Notes: generated by a model not told the origin, from the sequence alone. 64,000 nt of DNA from Deinococcus grandis (GCF_001485435.1 NZ_BCMS01000001.1:114501-178500), one strand, 5' to 3'; positions 15,084 through 27,438 are shown, numbered from the stretch's first letter. A program made the numbers and translations.

Positions 15084-16472
15084 TCAGGTGGTCAGCACCC
15101 GCGCGCGCAGCGTCAGGTTCGGCAGGTTCACGTCCCCCAGCGCCACGCGCAGCGTCGTGCCCGGCGCGGCGGGCGTGCTGACGGGCAGGTCGAAGGCCAG
15201 GTCCGGGATGAGCAGCGTCGCCTGCGGCCCCCGGCGGTCCACCACGACCGCCTCCCATTCCCGCTCGGGCTGCGCGGCGATGAAGCGCAGGGTGTGGTGG
15301 CGTCGGCTCAGGCGTTCGGCCTGCCGGGTGGCGTCCGCGTTCATCTGCGCCTGCGCCACGCGCGCCGCGACCTCCTTGCCGCTCAGACCGTCCTGCCCGG
15401 CCAGATGGGCGCGCAGCTGCTGGTGCACCACCAGGTCCAGGTAGCGGCGCATGGGGCTGGTCGCCTGCGTGTACAGGTCCAGGCCCATGCCCGCGTGCGG
15501 TCCCGGCGCGGGCTGGAAGCGGGTGCGGGCCAGCGTGCGCCGCCGCGCCCACTGGGCGGCCAGCGTGTCGCCGCACACCTCGCGGTGGGGCGGGTCCTGC
15601 GTGGCGAACGGCAGGGCAATGGCGTGGTCGTCCGCGTAGATCGCGGCGCCCCACCCGGCCAGCGTCATGCATTCCTGCACCACCACCCGCATCTCGGGTT
15701 TGGGCAGGGGCGTGACGGTCGCGCCCGTCTCGTCGGCCTTCACGCGGACCTCGGGCAGGTCGATGCTCAGGGCGCCCTCCTGTACGCGCAGTTCGCGGCT
15801 CGCGGCGGCCAGTCGGGCCAGCGTCACGAACGGCTCCGCGCCCGCGTTCAGCCGCTCCTGCGCCTGCGTGTACGTCAGGCGCTGCACGCGCACGGTGGTC
15901 AGCTGCACGTCCACGGCGTCGGCGTTGCCGTCCTCGTCCAGGTCCAGGCTGATGCTCAGCGCGGGGCTGGTGTCGTGCAGGCCCAGGCCCGCCTGCTCGA
16001 CCAGCGCGTCGGGCAGCATGCCGATGGTGCGGTCGGGGAGGTACAGGGTCGCGCCGCGCGCGCGGGCCTCCAGGTCCAGCGGGCTGTCGGCGGGGACCAG
16101 CGCGGCCACGTCCGCCACGTGCACCCACAGTCGGGTCAGGCCGCCGGGCAGCGCCTCGATGCCCACGGCGTCGTCCGGGTCGCGGTTGCCCTCGTCGTCG
16201 ATGGCGTACACGTCCAGGTGAGTCAGGTCCAGCCGCTGTTCGGGCACGAAGGGCGGCACGTCCAGCGTCACGGGATTCAGGGCGGCGCCCAGCCGGTCGG
16301 CGTAGGGCGTGCGGGCGTCGGTCCACAGGCCGGCGCGCAGCAGCAGGGCGTGCGCGGCCTCGGGCGTCTCGGGTTGCTTCAGGTCGCGCATGGTGCGGCT
16401 CTTGTCCTGTTTGCCGCGGGCGAGCAGTTCCAGCTCGGTGCGCTGCGCGGGCGTGAGGTCGGGCAGGGTCAT
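15084..16472 (-). CDS. RNB-domain exoribonuclease (short RNase II type)
   Basis: A 462-residue 3'-5' exoribonuclease. The RNB catalytic signature DVYAIDDEGNRDPDDAVGIE lies near residue 92, with the Asp cluster that binds Mg2+. The core continues through RLWVHVADVAALV, ATLYLPDRTIGMLPDAL and YTQATSPMRRYLDLVVHQQL. The N-terminal 60 residues look helical instead of carrying two cold-shock domains, and a short C-terminal beta region resembles an S1 domain. This architecture matches the atypical RNase II known from D. radiodurans. A role in RNA turnover is expected. Confidence 0.88.
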   Translation of the reverse strand: MTLPDLTPAQRTELELLARGKQDKSRTMRDLKQPETPEAAHALLLRAGLWTDARTPYADRLGAALNPVTLDVPPFVPEQRLDLTHLDVYAIDDEGNRDPDDAVGIEALPGGLTRLWVHVADVAALVPADSPLDLEARARGATLYLPDRTIGMLPDALVEQAGLGLHDTSPALSISLDLDEDGNADAVDVQLTTVRVQRLTYTQAQERLNAGAEPFVTLARLAAASRELRVQEGALSIDLPEVRVKADETGATVTPLPKPEMRVVVQECMTLAGWGAAIYADDHAIALPFATQDPPHREVCGDTLAAQWARRRTLARTRFQPAPGPHAGMGLDLYTQATSPMRRYLDLVVHQQLRAHLAGQDGLSGKEVAARVAQAQMNADATRQAERLSRRHHTLRFIAAQPEREWEAVVVDRRGPQATLLIPDLAFDLPVSTPAAPGTTLRVALGDVNLPNLTLRARVLTT

Positions 16473-16673
16473 GCCTCAGAGGATAGGGCGGAGGCGGCCT
16501 GGGGTGGGGATGGAAAGCCGGACTTGCTATTCGTTGATCCGACTATCAAGGTTGTCGGGGTAGCGGCGGCGTGTTCGGGAAGCCGCGCGTAGCAGGTTGC
16601 TGTGGTGGCCGGTGTTTTTCTGGTTCCCGGACTGATGCCGGAAAGCCCAACTTCATCATCTGTAAAACTTAAC

Positions 16674-16702
16674 TTGACAGATTAGAAGATCGATGTTTCT
16701 AT
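16674..16702 (+). promoter_or_regulatory. Probable promoter of the SHOCT/DUF4097-like operon
   Basis: TTGACA at 16674-16679 in an A+T-rich block, with a weak -10 (TTCTAT, 16697-16702) at 17 bases. AGGAGGG precedes ATG 16721. The 248-base gap upstream (16473-16720) also holds two imperfect direct repeats (GGAAAGCC-GGACTTG and GGAAAGCCCAACTTC) that could be regulator sites. Confidence 0.4.
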
Positions 16703-16720
16703 GGTGCTCAGGAGGGCAGC

Positions 16721-17596
16721 ATGAATGACCAGCACCCCGCAAGCGAATTCCACGCCCATGTCCAGCGTCTGGTGGCCGAAGGCAAACTCACCCCCGAGGA
16801 AGCCCAGGGACTCCTGGACGACACCCAGGACACCCCCGCCAGCCAGACCCAGCCGACCAGCACCCTGGCGCCGGGCGACCACCCCGGCGACGCCACCCGC
16901 GACCTGCACCTGCTCGTCCGGGGCTACACCCTCACCGTCCTGACCGACGCCGCCCTGAGCGCCCCGCACCTCGCGGCGAACCTCGACGGGCACCTGAGCC
17001 TCGACCACACCCCGCAGGGCTGGCGCGTCGCCCGCACCCCCGGCCAGCAGGGGCACGTCCCGAACCTCAAGGCCATCCTGACCCTGCCCTTCACGCCCGG
17101 CCACACCCACGCCGAGATCAGCGGCGGCAACCTCACGCTGCCCGACCTCGCCGGAGAACTGCGCGCCGAAGTCAACGGCGGGAACGTCCGCGCGGGCCGC
17201 GCCCACAGCCTCCACGCCGACGTGAACGGCGGAAACCTGACGGCCGCCGAGATGAGCGGCCCCAGCACCGTCACCGTCAACGGCGGGAACCTCACCCTGA
17301 CCGGCGCCGCCACCCTGAACGCCAGCGTCAACGGCGGTAACCTCACCTGGACCGGCACGCTCAGCGGCGGTGACCACCGCGTCGAGGTGAACGCCGGGAA
17401 CGTCAAACTGCACCTCCTGCCCGGCAGCAGCGTCCACATTGACGCCCGCGTCACCCTCGGCTCCTTCAGGGCCGACTTCCCCACCGGCAAGAGCGGCGGC
17501 TTCCTGAACACCCACCACACCGGCCAGCTCGGCGGCGGCGACGCCCGCCTGCACTGCCAGATCACCGCCGGAAACCTGAAGGTCGTGACCGCATGA
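16721..17596 (+). CDS. DUF4097-like beta-helix protein with SHOCT-like N-terminus
   Basis: A 291-residue protein. Residues 8-32 (FHAHVQRLVAEGKLTPEEAQGLLDD) form a short helical module like SHOCT or the YvlB N-terminal region, in which L..G.ITPEEA recurs. From residue 125 the sequence repeats a strand unit: EISGGNLTL, EVNGGNVRA, DVNGGNLTA, TVNGGNLTL, SVNGGNLTW, EVNAGNVKL, TAGNLKVV. Such repeats build a right-handed beta-helix in DUF4097 proteins. It lacks a signal peptide. It is first in an operon, and the next gene overlaps by four bases. Family members often belong to envelope-stress regulons. Confidence 0.7.
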   Translation: MNDQHPASEFHAHVQRLVAEGKLTPEEAQGLLDDTQDTPASQTQPTSTLAPGDHPGDATRDLHLLVRGYTLTVLTDAALSAPHLAANLDGHLSLDHTPQGWRVARTPGQQGHVPNLKAILTLPFTPGHTHAEISGGNLTLPDLAGELRAEVNGGNVRAGRAHSLHADVNGGNLTAAEMSGPSTVTVNGGNLTLTGAATLNASVNGGNLTWTGTLSGGDHRVEVNAGNVKLHLLPGSSVHIDARVTLGSFRADFPTGKSGGFLNTHHTGQLGGGDARLHCQITAGNLKVVTA

Positions 17597-17784
17597 CCAC
17601 CCTGCACCCCACCCCCTACCTGCCCACCCTGCGTGAACTCCGCGTCAGCCTGCGCACCCACCTGACGCGCCTCCTGACCCCCGACGCCGCCCAGGCCCAC
17701 GCCTGCACGCAGCTGCGCCGCACCCTGGACGCCGAGGCGCACCGCGCCCGCATGCAGCGCGCCCTGCTCGGAGAACGGCCATGA
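17593..17784 (+). CDS. Small basic hypothetical protein
   Basis: A 63-residue, arginine- and histidine-rich helical protein between two overlapping neighbours (ATGA overlaps at both ends), which supports real translation. No motif is recognised. It could be a small regulator or adaptor of the flanking SHOCT-like proteins. Confidence 0.55.
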   Translation: MTTLHPTPYLPTLRELRVSLRTHLTRLLTPDAAQAHACTQLRRTLDAEAHRARMQRALLGERP

Positions 17785-18470
17785 AAGAGAAGATCCGCCG
17801 CATCCTCGACCTGATCCGCGCCGGGAAACTCACCCTGGACGACGCCGGACCGCTCCTGGCCGCCCTGAGCCCCAAACTCGCCCTGACCGAAAGCGACCGC
17901 GAATTCATCTCCGCGCTGCTGGGCCGCTCCGAACTCGACGCGGGGCAGGTCGCCGAGCACATCATGCTGCTGCGCGGCGTCCGGGACGCCGGATTCGGCT
18001 TCGCCCCACCCCAGCCGCCCCAGCCCCCACAGCCACCCCGCCGACCCCAGGTCGTCATCGGCGGCCAGCGCACCCGCGGCCTCGACGGCCTCATCAGCCA
18101 CATCACCGGAGGAATTGACAGCGTGGTCGAGAACATCACCGGTCAGGTCGAACGCGAACTGCAACGCGAACTGCACGGCCATCACCCCGACATGCACCAC
18201 CCGGGCATGCCGCCCCACATGCCCCCCGGCCCCCGCATCCTGCGCATCAAGGTGGAAACCCAGCACGGCGACGAGTACAACGCGAACATCCCCGTCAGCC
18301 TCGCCCCGCACCTCGACCGCCTGATCCCTCCCCACGGCCGCTCGGCCCTGGAAAGCGCCGGATTCACCCTGGACGCCCTGCGCCTCCTGATCGAGGCCAG
18401 TCCCTACCCCGGTCCGCTGATCGACGCGCAGGACCAGCACGGCAACGAAGTGCACATCAGCCTCCAGTGA
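17781..18470 (+). CDS. SHOCT-like hypothetical protein with proline-rich linker
   Basis: A 229-residue protein. The N-terminal module KEKIRRILDLIRAGKLTLDDAGPLLAALSPKL resembles that of the first gene in the operon. A second helical segment (to about residue 70) is followed by the proline-rich linker QPPQPPQPPRRPQ (about 76-91). After that come an amphipathic section and a His/Pro/Met-rich stretch (HHPDMHHPGMPPHMPP, about 133-148) that could bind metal. The C-terminal 80 residues (ILRIKVETQHGDEYNANIPVSLAPHL ... LIDAQDQHGNEVHISLQ) form a compact domain like that found after SHOCT-like modules. Function unknown. Confidence 0.65.
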   Translation: MKEKIRRILDLIRAGKLTLDDAGPLLAALSPKLALTESDREFISALLGRSELDAGQVAEHIMLLRGVRDAGFGFAPPQPPQPPQPPRRPQVVIGGQRTRGLDGLISHITGGIDSVVENITGQVERELQRELHGHHPDMHHPGMPPHMPPGPRILRIKVETQHGDEYNANIPVSLAPHLDRLIPPHGRSALESAGFTLDALRLLIEASPYPGPLIDAQDQHGNEVHISLQ

Positions 18471-18484
18471 CCGCAGCCGAACCC

Positions 18485-18516
18485 ACGCCGCCCCCGTCAA
18501 CATGCGGGGGCGGCGT
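18485..18516 (+). terminator. Hairpin terminator of the SHOCT/DUF4097-like operon
   Basis: A perfect 11-bp stem (ACGCCGCCCCC at 18485-18495, complement at 18506-18516) with a 10-base loop, 15 bases after the stop. The 18517-18711 stretch beyond it shows no gene. Confidence 0.6.
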
Positions 18517-18711
18517 CCTGCTGCCGGGACAGGGTGGGGGAGAGGCCCGACGGAGTTCAGGTGCCGGCGCGAGCGTGCAGATTCCCCGGTGTCCCCCTCG
18601 CCTTCCCGCTCACTCTGTCGCATCGGGAGAGGGCGTGAGCGTCCCGCGCACTGCACCTCCACAGATTCAGGTCGTCGGGCGACCGCTGCCGCAAGCTCTG
18701 TCCAGGCCATG

Positions 18712-18742
18712 AAAAACCGCCCCCGATGGTCTGGGGGCGGTT
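18712..18742 (-). terminator. Rho-independent terminator of ftsH
   Basis: A 10-bp stem (AACCGCCCCC at 18715-18724 with GGGGGCGGTT at 18733-18742) followed on the minus strand by a T run (AAAAA at 18712-18716 on the plus strand). Confidence 0.75.
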
Positions 18743-18762
18743 CGTGGCGTGAGGCTGTGGGT

Positions 18763-20628
<1,866 letters not shown>

Positions 20629-20748
20629 GAACAGGTCCTCCGGAGGGAGAGAAGAGGGTGAATGGGGCGAGGTGGAGGGCGAGCCCCCGCTGAAGTTGAG
20701 TCTACCAGACTCAAGGTGTATGAAATTGTCCCACCTCACACCTGTGCT

Positions 20749-21255
20749 TTAGGGATTGGCAACCTTCACGCGCCGCGCCGCCCACCACCCCAGCCACACC
20801 AACAGCGCCGCCACCGCGCCCGTCCAGCCCACCAGCAGCAGCACCGGCAGGACGTTCAGCAGGATGCCCGGCCACTGGCTGGGCTGCTCGACGCGCAGGT
20901 CCACGCGCTGCTGCTGAATGAGGGAAATCAGGCTGGCATCGGGCGTGGCCAGCTCACGCGTCACGCGCACCCGCACCTCCCGCACGTCCCGCGTGGACGG
21001 GCCGCCCGGCGTCAGGACCTGCACGGGCATGCCCTGTTTCAACGTCACGGTCGCCGTCTCGCCCCGCACCACCACCCGCGCCACCTGCCCGGCCTCCAGC
21101 AGCGACCGGAACTCCGCCAACGGTACCACCTGCACCCGCGCGCCCGACCACCACGTCAGGCCCCACACGCCCAACGCCGCCAGCAGCACCAGTCCCAGAA
21201 CTCCCAGTGCCGGGACGCCCAGCGCCCCCACCCTCCGCCCACCACGCCCTGTCAT
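20749..21255 (-). CDS. Stand-alone FtsH N-terminal (extracytoplasmic) domain protein
   Basis: A 168-residue protein that aligns along its length with the first third of the adjacent FtsH: FRSLLEAGQVARVVVRGETATVTLKQ against FKSLLEGGQVERVIVRENNANVTLKQ, and ATPDASLISLIQQQRVDLRVEQPSQWPGILLN against ATPDTSLITQMQQQGVDLRFEQPSQWLGILLN. It has a membrane helix on each side of the domain and then stops, with no AAA+ or protease domain. The start is uncertain (ATG 21255 or 21273). It is probably a partial gene duplication kept as a separate FtsH-interacting protein. Confidence 0.75.
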   Translation of the reverse strand: MTGRGGRRVGALGVPALGVLGLVLLAALGVWGLTWWSGARVQVVPLAEFRSLLEAGQVARVVVRGETATVTLKQGMPVQVLTPGGPSTRDVREVRVRVTRELATPDASLISLIQQQRVDLRVEQPSQWPGILLNVLPVLLLVGWTGAVAALLVWLGWWAARRVKVANP

Positions 21256-21349
21256 CCCTCCATGACACCCCATGCCCGCGCGGCATGCAAGCGACAAAAG
21301 GTGCAGGCAGTCCGCCCCCGTGGGCGCGCGTGCCGTATCCTGACGGGGA

Positions 21350-22774
21350 ATGATTGACGTGGCCACCACCTGGCAGCAAGTGTGCGAGGCGCTCGCCGGC
21401 GGCGACTACGAGCAGGCCTTCGGCGTGCTGGACGCCGCCATGCGCGAAGCCCACCGCCCCGAACGCGCCCGCCTGACCCTCCTGCTCGGCAGCCTGCACG
21501 CCCTGTACGGCGACGCCGCCACCACCGACCTGGGCGCCGCGCTGCGCGAGGCCCGCACCATCGACCCCAGCCTGCGCGAGGACCCGCTGTACCAGGCGCT
21601 CATGGCGGAACTCGACGCCCGCACCCGCGGCCCCGACGCCGCCCCGCCCAGCGCGGCCGTCCGCGAGGCCGCCGATCCGCTGGCCCGCTTCCACGCGCTG
21701 TGCGCCCTGGTTCTGATGGACGAGGGTCAGGCGGCGCTGGACATCCACCTCCCGGCGTCCGACCTGCCCGTGCACCTGCGCTGGCGCCTGCGCTCCTGGG
21801 AGGCCGAGGCGAACGAGGGCCTGGGGCAGACCGCCGACGCCGCGAACCTGTACGGCGAGGCCGCGCACCTCGCGCAGGGCCTGAACCGCGCCGTGATGCT
21901 CCAGGAGCAGGCGGCGCTGCAACTGCAACTGGGGCAGCCCGAGGCCGCGAAACACACCCTGGATCAGGCGCGCCTGCTGTACCCCACGCGCCCCGGCCCG
22001 CACGACGCGGAGGACGCCGGGTTGAACCTCGCCACGTGGCACTACCTGCGCGCGCAGGCGCTGCTGAACCTGGGCCAGCCGGACGCCGCGCACGACATGA
22101 TCCGCGAGGCCGCCCGCCTGGAAGCGCAGCACGGCGACCCCAGCTACGGCGTGGCCCTGGTGCGCGGGCAGGTCCTGACCCACCTGGGCCGCCAGCAGGA
22201 CGCCCTGAACGCCTTCGAGGACGCCCTGAAGCTCGCCACGGACGCCGACCGGCCCTACGCGAACCACGAACTGGGCGTCGCACTGCTTGATCTGGACCGC
22301 CCCGTGGACGCCCGCGAGAAACTGGAGGCCGTGCTGGCCGACCCCGAGTACCCCTACCAGCCGGAGGTCCTGGCCGACATCGCCGAGTGCGACTACCGCC
22401 TGGGCCGCCTGCAGGAAGCGCAGCTGGAGGCCGAGCAGGCCCTCGCGCAGGGGGCCGTGATCCCCGCCAGTCTCGTGCTGGGCAGCGTCGCGCTGGACTA
22501 CTTCCAGCTGGACGAGGCGCTCGAACACTACGACCGCGTCCTGCGCGAGGCCGCGCCCGAGAGCCGCGACTGGGTCACCGCGCACCAGATGGCCGCCGAC
22601 GTCATGGCCCAGCAGGGCTTTCCCGATCCGGCCGCCGCGTACGCGCACGCTCAGCAGGCGCTGGCGCACACGCCCGACAGCGACGACTGGCACGTGACCC
22701 TGCAGGAGCACCTGCGCAAGGCCGAGGCGCTCCTGTCCCAGCAGGGCGGCACCGGCGGCCGCATGCTGAACTAA
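21350..22774 (+). CDS. Tetratricopeptide repeat protein
   Basis: A 474-residue soluble protein made almost wholly of TPR-like helix pairs, for example ANEGLGQTADAANLYGEAAHLA, LNLGQPDAAHDMIREAARL, THLGRQQDALNAFEDALKLA, YRLGRLQEAQLEAEQALAQG and LDEALEHYDRVLRE. There is no signal peptide or enzyme domain, so it is probably a scaffold. TATCCT stands eight bases before ATG 21350, so the gene may be leaderless. It is divergent from the FtsH-like genes, with no link visible. Confidence 0.8.
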   Translation: MIDVATTWQQVCEALAGGDYEQAFGVLDAAMREAHRPERARLTLLLGSLHALYGDAATTDLGAALREARTIDPSLREDPLYQALMAELDARTRGPDAAPPSAAVREAADPLARFHALCALVLMDEGQAALDIHLPASDLPVHLRWRLRSWEAEANEGLGQTADAANLYGEAAHLAQGLNRAVMLQEQAALQLQLGQPEAAKHTLDQARLLYPTRPGPHDAEDAGLNLATWHYLRAQALLNLGQPDAAHDMIREAARLEAQHGDPSYGVALVRGQVLTHLGRQQDALNAFEDALKLATDADRPYANHELGVALLDLDRPVDAREKLEAVLADPEYPYQPEVLADIAECDYRLGRLQEAQLEAEQALAQGAVIPASLVLGSVALDYFQLDEALEHYDRVLREAAPESRDWVTAHQMAADVMAQQGFPDPAAAYAHAQQALAHTPDSDDWHVTLQEHLRKAEALLSQQGGTGGRMLN

Positions 22775-22782
22775 GTACTGCG

Positions 22783-22802
22783 GTGGCCTGGCCCGAGGCC
22801 AC
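22783..22802 (+). terminator. Short hairpin after the TPR gene
   Basis: GTGGCCT (22783-22789) pairs with AGGCCAC (22796-22802), nine bases after the stop. No T run. Confidence 0.35.
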
Positions 22803-22920
22803 CCGAGCGGACTTATTAAGCTGTGAAACAGAGCGAGATGCAGCAGAGGCGCGCGGCGGGAGATGGACTGGGGGGCCGGTGCGGTGCCGGACGCCCAGGG
22901 AACCGGACGCCGTGCGCCCC

Positions 22921-24093
22921 GTGACCCGCGCCGAGCCCGGTCTGCGGGGGGCGCTCCTGGACATGCTGCGGCTGTCGCTGGGGGGCGCGGTCGCGCTGGG
23001 CTTCGCGCGGTTCGCGTACGCGCTGCTGCTGCCGACCATGCGCGATGACCTGGGCTGGAGTTTCACGCTGTCCGGCGCGATGAACGCCGCGAACGCCCTG
23101 GGGTACCTGCTGGGCGCGCTGATCGCCGCGCCCCTGATCCGCCGCGCCGGGCTGGGGCGTGTGTTCGCGGGCGCGATGCTCCTGACGGCGCTGACGCTGC
23201 TGGCCTGCGCCGTGACCGGCCTGAGCGTACCGCTGCTGACCCTGCGCTTCCTGTCCGGGGTGGGGGGCGCGCTGGTGTTCGTCAGTGGTGGCGGGCTGGC
23301 GGCGCTCGCCACGCGCGCGCACCCGGAGCGCAGCCCGCTGCTGCTGGGCGTGTTCTACGGCGGGGCCGGGATCGGGATGCTGCTGTCGGCCGCGCTGCTG
23401 CCGCCGCTGCTGGCGCACGGGTGGCGCGGCGCATGGCTGGCGCTGGGTCTGGCGGCGCTGGCGTGCATCCCGCTGAGCGCCCCCGCGCTGCGACGCCTGC
23501 CCACCCAGGCGGCCAGTGCCCCCGCCCGCACGCCTGCCGTGTCGCTGCGGCCGCTGGCCTGGACGCTCGCCGCGTACACCTGCTTCGGCATCGGGTACAT
23601 CGCGTACATGACGTTCATCGTGGCGTTCCTGAAAGGCGCGGGCGCGCAGGCATGGATCACGCCGTTCTGGGCGCTGCTGGGCCTCAGCGTCGTCCTGCAC
23701 CCCTTCGTGTGGGCGCCCGTCACCGCCCGCCTGCGCGGCGCGCGCGCCATGACCGCGCAGATGCTCACCCTGGCCGCCGGGGCCGCCCTGCCCCTGCTGG
23801 GCATCACTCCCCCCGCGCTGCTGCTGTCCGGCGCGCTGTTCGGCGGCAGTTTCCTGGCGGTCGTGGCGTTCACGACCCTGATCACCCGTCGCACCCTGCC
23901 CGAGCACGCCTGGGCGCGCGGCATCGCGGCGTTCACGGTCCTGTTCGCCGCCGGGCAGGTCGCCGGGCCGCTCCTGACCGGCCTGCTCGCCGACCGCGCG
24001 GGCGGCCTGCGCCTGGGCCTGGGCGTCAGCGCGGTCGTGCTGCTGCTCGGCGCGGCCCTCGCGTGGGGGCAGGGGAGAGGACGGACGACCTGA
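22921..24093 (+). CDS. MFS transporter, YbfB/YjiJ type
   Basis: A membrane protein of about 390 residues with 12 hydrophobic segments. LSLGGAVALGFARFAYALLLPTMRDDLGW and SGAMNAANALGYLLGAL are the N-terminal pattern of the YbfB/YjiJ branch of the major facilitator superfamily. The substrate is unknown. The start is not settled: GTG 22912, GTG 22921 and ATG 22963 are possible. I chose 22921, since the first helix begins about 15 residues later. The gene converges on the GNAT gene with a 22-base gap. Confidence 0.82.
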   Translation: MTRAEPGLRGALLDMLRLSLGGAVALGFARFAYALLLPTMRDDLGWSFTLSGAMNAANALGYLLGALIAAPLIRRAGLGRVFAGAMLLTALTLLACAVTGLSVPLLTLRFLSGVGGALVFVSGGGLAALATRAHPERSPLLLGVFYGGAGIGMLLSAALLPPLLAHGWRGAWLALGLAALACIPLSAPALRRLPTQAASAPARTPAVSLRPLAWTLAAYTCFGIGYIAYMTFIVAFLKGAGAQAWITPFWALLGLSVVLHPFVWAPVTARLRGARAMTAQMLTLAAGAALPLLGITPPALLLSGALFGGSFLAVVAFTTLITRRTLPEHAWARGIAAFTVLFAAGQVAGPLLTGLLADRAGGLRLGLGVSAVVLLLGAALAWGQGRGRTT

Positions 24094-24115
24094 ACAGCCC
24101 GCCCGGAACCCGTCC

Positions 24116-25042
24116 TTACAACTCCTTCTCCCAGGTGATCCACATGCGTTCCACGCGGTAGCCCAGGCGGGTGTTCACGCGCAGCATGGGGAGGTTCAGG
24201 ACGGTGCCGCCCGTCCCGGCGTGCGTGTGCCCCGCCCCCTGCGCCCAGGTGAGCGCGTGGGCTTTCAGGGCGGTCATGACGCCCCGGCGGCGGTGGTCGG
24301 GGTGCGTGACGCTGCCCTCGCTGTCCACTTCCTTGCCGCGTGGGGTGAGGCGGGTCAGGGCGACGATCTGCCCGCGCCAGCGCGTGACGAACGCGGCCTC
24401 CTCCCGCCGGATGACGTCGCGCAGGCCGTCCCGTGTGAGGGGATCGGGCGTGGTGGTGGGATTGCGCGGCTGGTCGCGTACGCCGGTCCGGTGCAGGGCA
24501 TAGAGGGTGTCCCAGTCGGCGTCCGGCGCGTCGGGGTCGAGGCGTTCGGGTTCGTACCCGGCCAGGAACAGCCGCTCCTGCACCGGCTCGAAGGGGGTGG
24601 GGTCGAAGGTGGTCAGGTCGAGGTGTGCGCCCCAGGACTGCCACGCGTTCCGGAAGCCCGCCGCGTGGAAGAAGGTCATCACCTCGGTGAAGTCCTCGCG
24701 GGTGACGCCCAGCACGCGCCGGAACCCGCCCGGCGCCTCGGCCAGCTGCGCCAGGAGCAACGGTGTGAAGGTGGCGGCGTCCCCGGCGACGTCCAGTCGC
24801 AGCGCGTCCGGCACGCCCTCGCCGAACGGTGCGAGGCGCGCGGTGGCGACCACCACGCCGCCCTGCTCGGCGACGAGGCGGGTGGGGCGGGTGCCGGGCT
24901 GCGCCTCCCGGAAGTGTTCTGGCGCGTAGGTCCAGTGGCCGCGCACGCCCTCCGTCACGAGGCGGGCGACCGCTGAGGCATCGGCGGCGCGGAACGGGCG
25001 GAGGGTGGGCAGGTGGTCGGTGCGGTGGGGCGCGTGGGTCAT
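24116..25042 (-). CDS. GNAT-family N-acetyltransferase with two tandem domains
   Basis: A 308-residue protein. The N-terminal half (TLRPFRAADASAVARLV ... VVATARLAPFGEGVPDALRLDVAGDAATFTPLLL) and the C-terminal half (EAAFVTRWRGQIVALTRLTPRGKEVDSEGSVTHPDHRRRGVMTALKAHAL) each look like an acetyltransferase fold. Only the second has the acetyl-CoA loop (HPDHRRRGVMTALK, the R-x-x-G-x-G/A signature). ATG 25042 is the first plausible start after a -10-like CACAGT. The acceptor substrate is unknown. Confidence 0.8.
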   Translation of the reverse strand: MTHAPHRTDHLPTLRPFRAADASAVARLVTEGVRGHWTYAPEHFREAQPGTRPTRLVAEQGGVVVATARLAPFGEGVPDALRLDVAGDAATFTPLLLAQLAEAPGGFRRVLGVTREDFTEVMTFFHAAGFRNAWQSWGAHLDLTTFDPTPFEPVQERLFLAGYEPERLDPDAPDADWDTLYALHRTGVRDQPRNPTTTPDPLTRDGLRDVIRREEAAFVTRWRGQIVALTRLTPRGKEVDSEGSVTHPDHRRRGVMTALKAHALTWAQGAGHTHAGTGGTVLNLPMLRVNTRLGYRVERMWITWEKEL

Positions 25043-25167
25043 GCGTTCACTGTGCGCTGCCGTGTGGGCGCGGCGCGAATCGGGCAGGTACGCCATCTGG
25101 CTTACCTGGGATGAAGGCGGACTCAAGGCCCGGTGCATGTTGACTCAGTGGATATTCACGGAAGGGC

Positions 25168-25300
25168 TTGCATCTATTCTGTCTCTGGCGTATTCTGTCT
25201 GTACCGGAATGGAGGCGCCGTTGGTGCGCCTGCTCGCCAGGACGGACGGCTCTGAATCAGCACGATCCCCGCTCCCGCGTCGTCGGGAGCGCTTCTTCTG
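25168..25300 (+). ncRNA. Possible short transcript (sRNA or attenuated leader) before tkt
   Basis: A good sigma-70 promoter, TTGCAT (25168-25173), 17-base spacer, TATTCT (25191-25196), is followed about 75 bases later by a perfect hairpin GCTCCCG (25271-25277) / CGGGAGC (25284-25290) and a T/C-rich tail GCTTCTTCTGG. No ORF with a ribosome binding site lies between. It could be a free RNA of about 95 nt or an attenuator in a long transketolase leader. The whole gap 25043-25404 otherwise holds no gene. Confidence 0.35.
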
Positions 25301-25361
25301 GCCTGCGGACCCGCGCCGGTCGTGGGAGCGCTTCACCCGAGCGTCTAGAAAGCGCCAAAAA

Positions 25362-25397
25362 GTGTACACGGTACACATACTCTTCTCGGGGTAGGAT
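25362..25397 (+). promoter_or_regulatory. Transketolase promoter with possible operator
   Basis: An inverted repeat GTGTAC-acg-GTACAC (25362-25376) lies about 15 bases upstream of TAGGAT (25392-25397), a -10 element placed seven bases before ATG 25405. The repeat overlaps the -35 zone, where a repressor or activator would bind, and no TTGACA-like -35 is present. Confidence 0.5.
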
Positions 25398-25404
25398 GAA
25401 CGGC

Positions 25405-27372
<1,968 letters not shown>

Positions 27373-27394
27373 GGGATTTCGCAAGAGAGAGGCA

Positions 27395-27421
27395 GGACGC
27401 GTGGGGGTAACCCCGGCGTCC
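27395..27421. terminator. Terminator between the convergent tkt and queC genes
   Basis: GGACGC (27395-27400) pairs with GCGTCC (27416-27421), with an inner GGGG-GTAA-CCCC-like stem, 22 bases after the tkt stop. Confidence 0.55.
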
Positions 27422-27438
27422 CGCCCCTTCTGCTGTGA

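Noticed and set aside
24095..24115. Repeat remnant (CGCCCGGAACCCGT) between the MFS and GNAT genes
   Set aside because: Only about 14 bases match the repeat interior, with no hairpins or ends.
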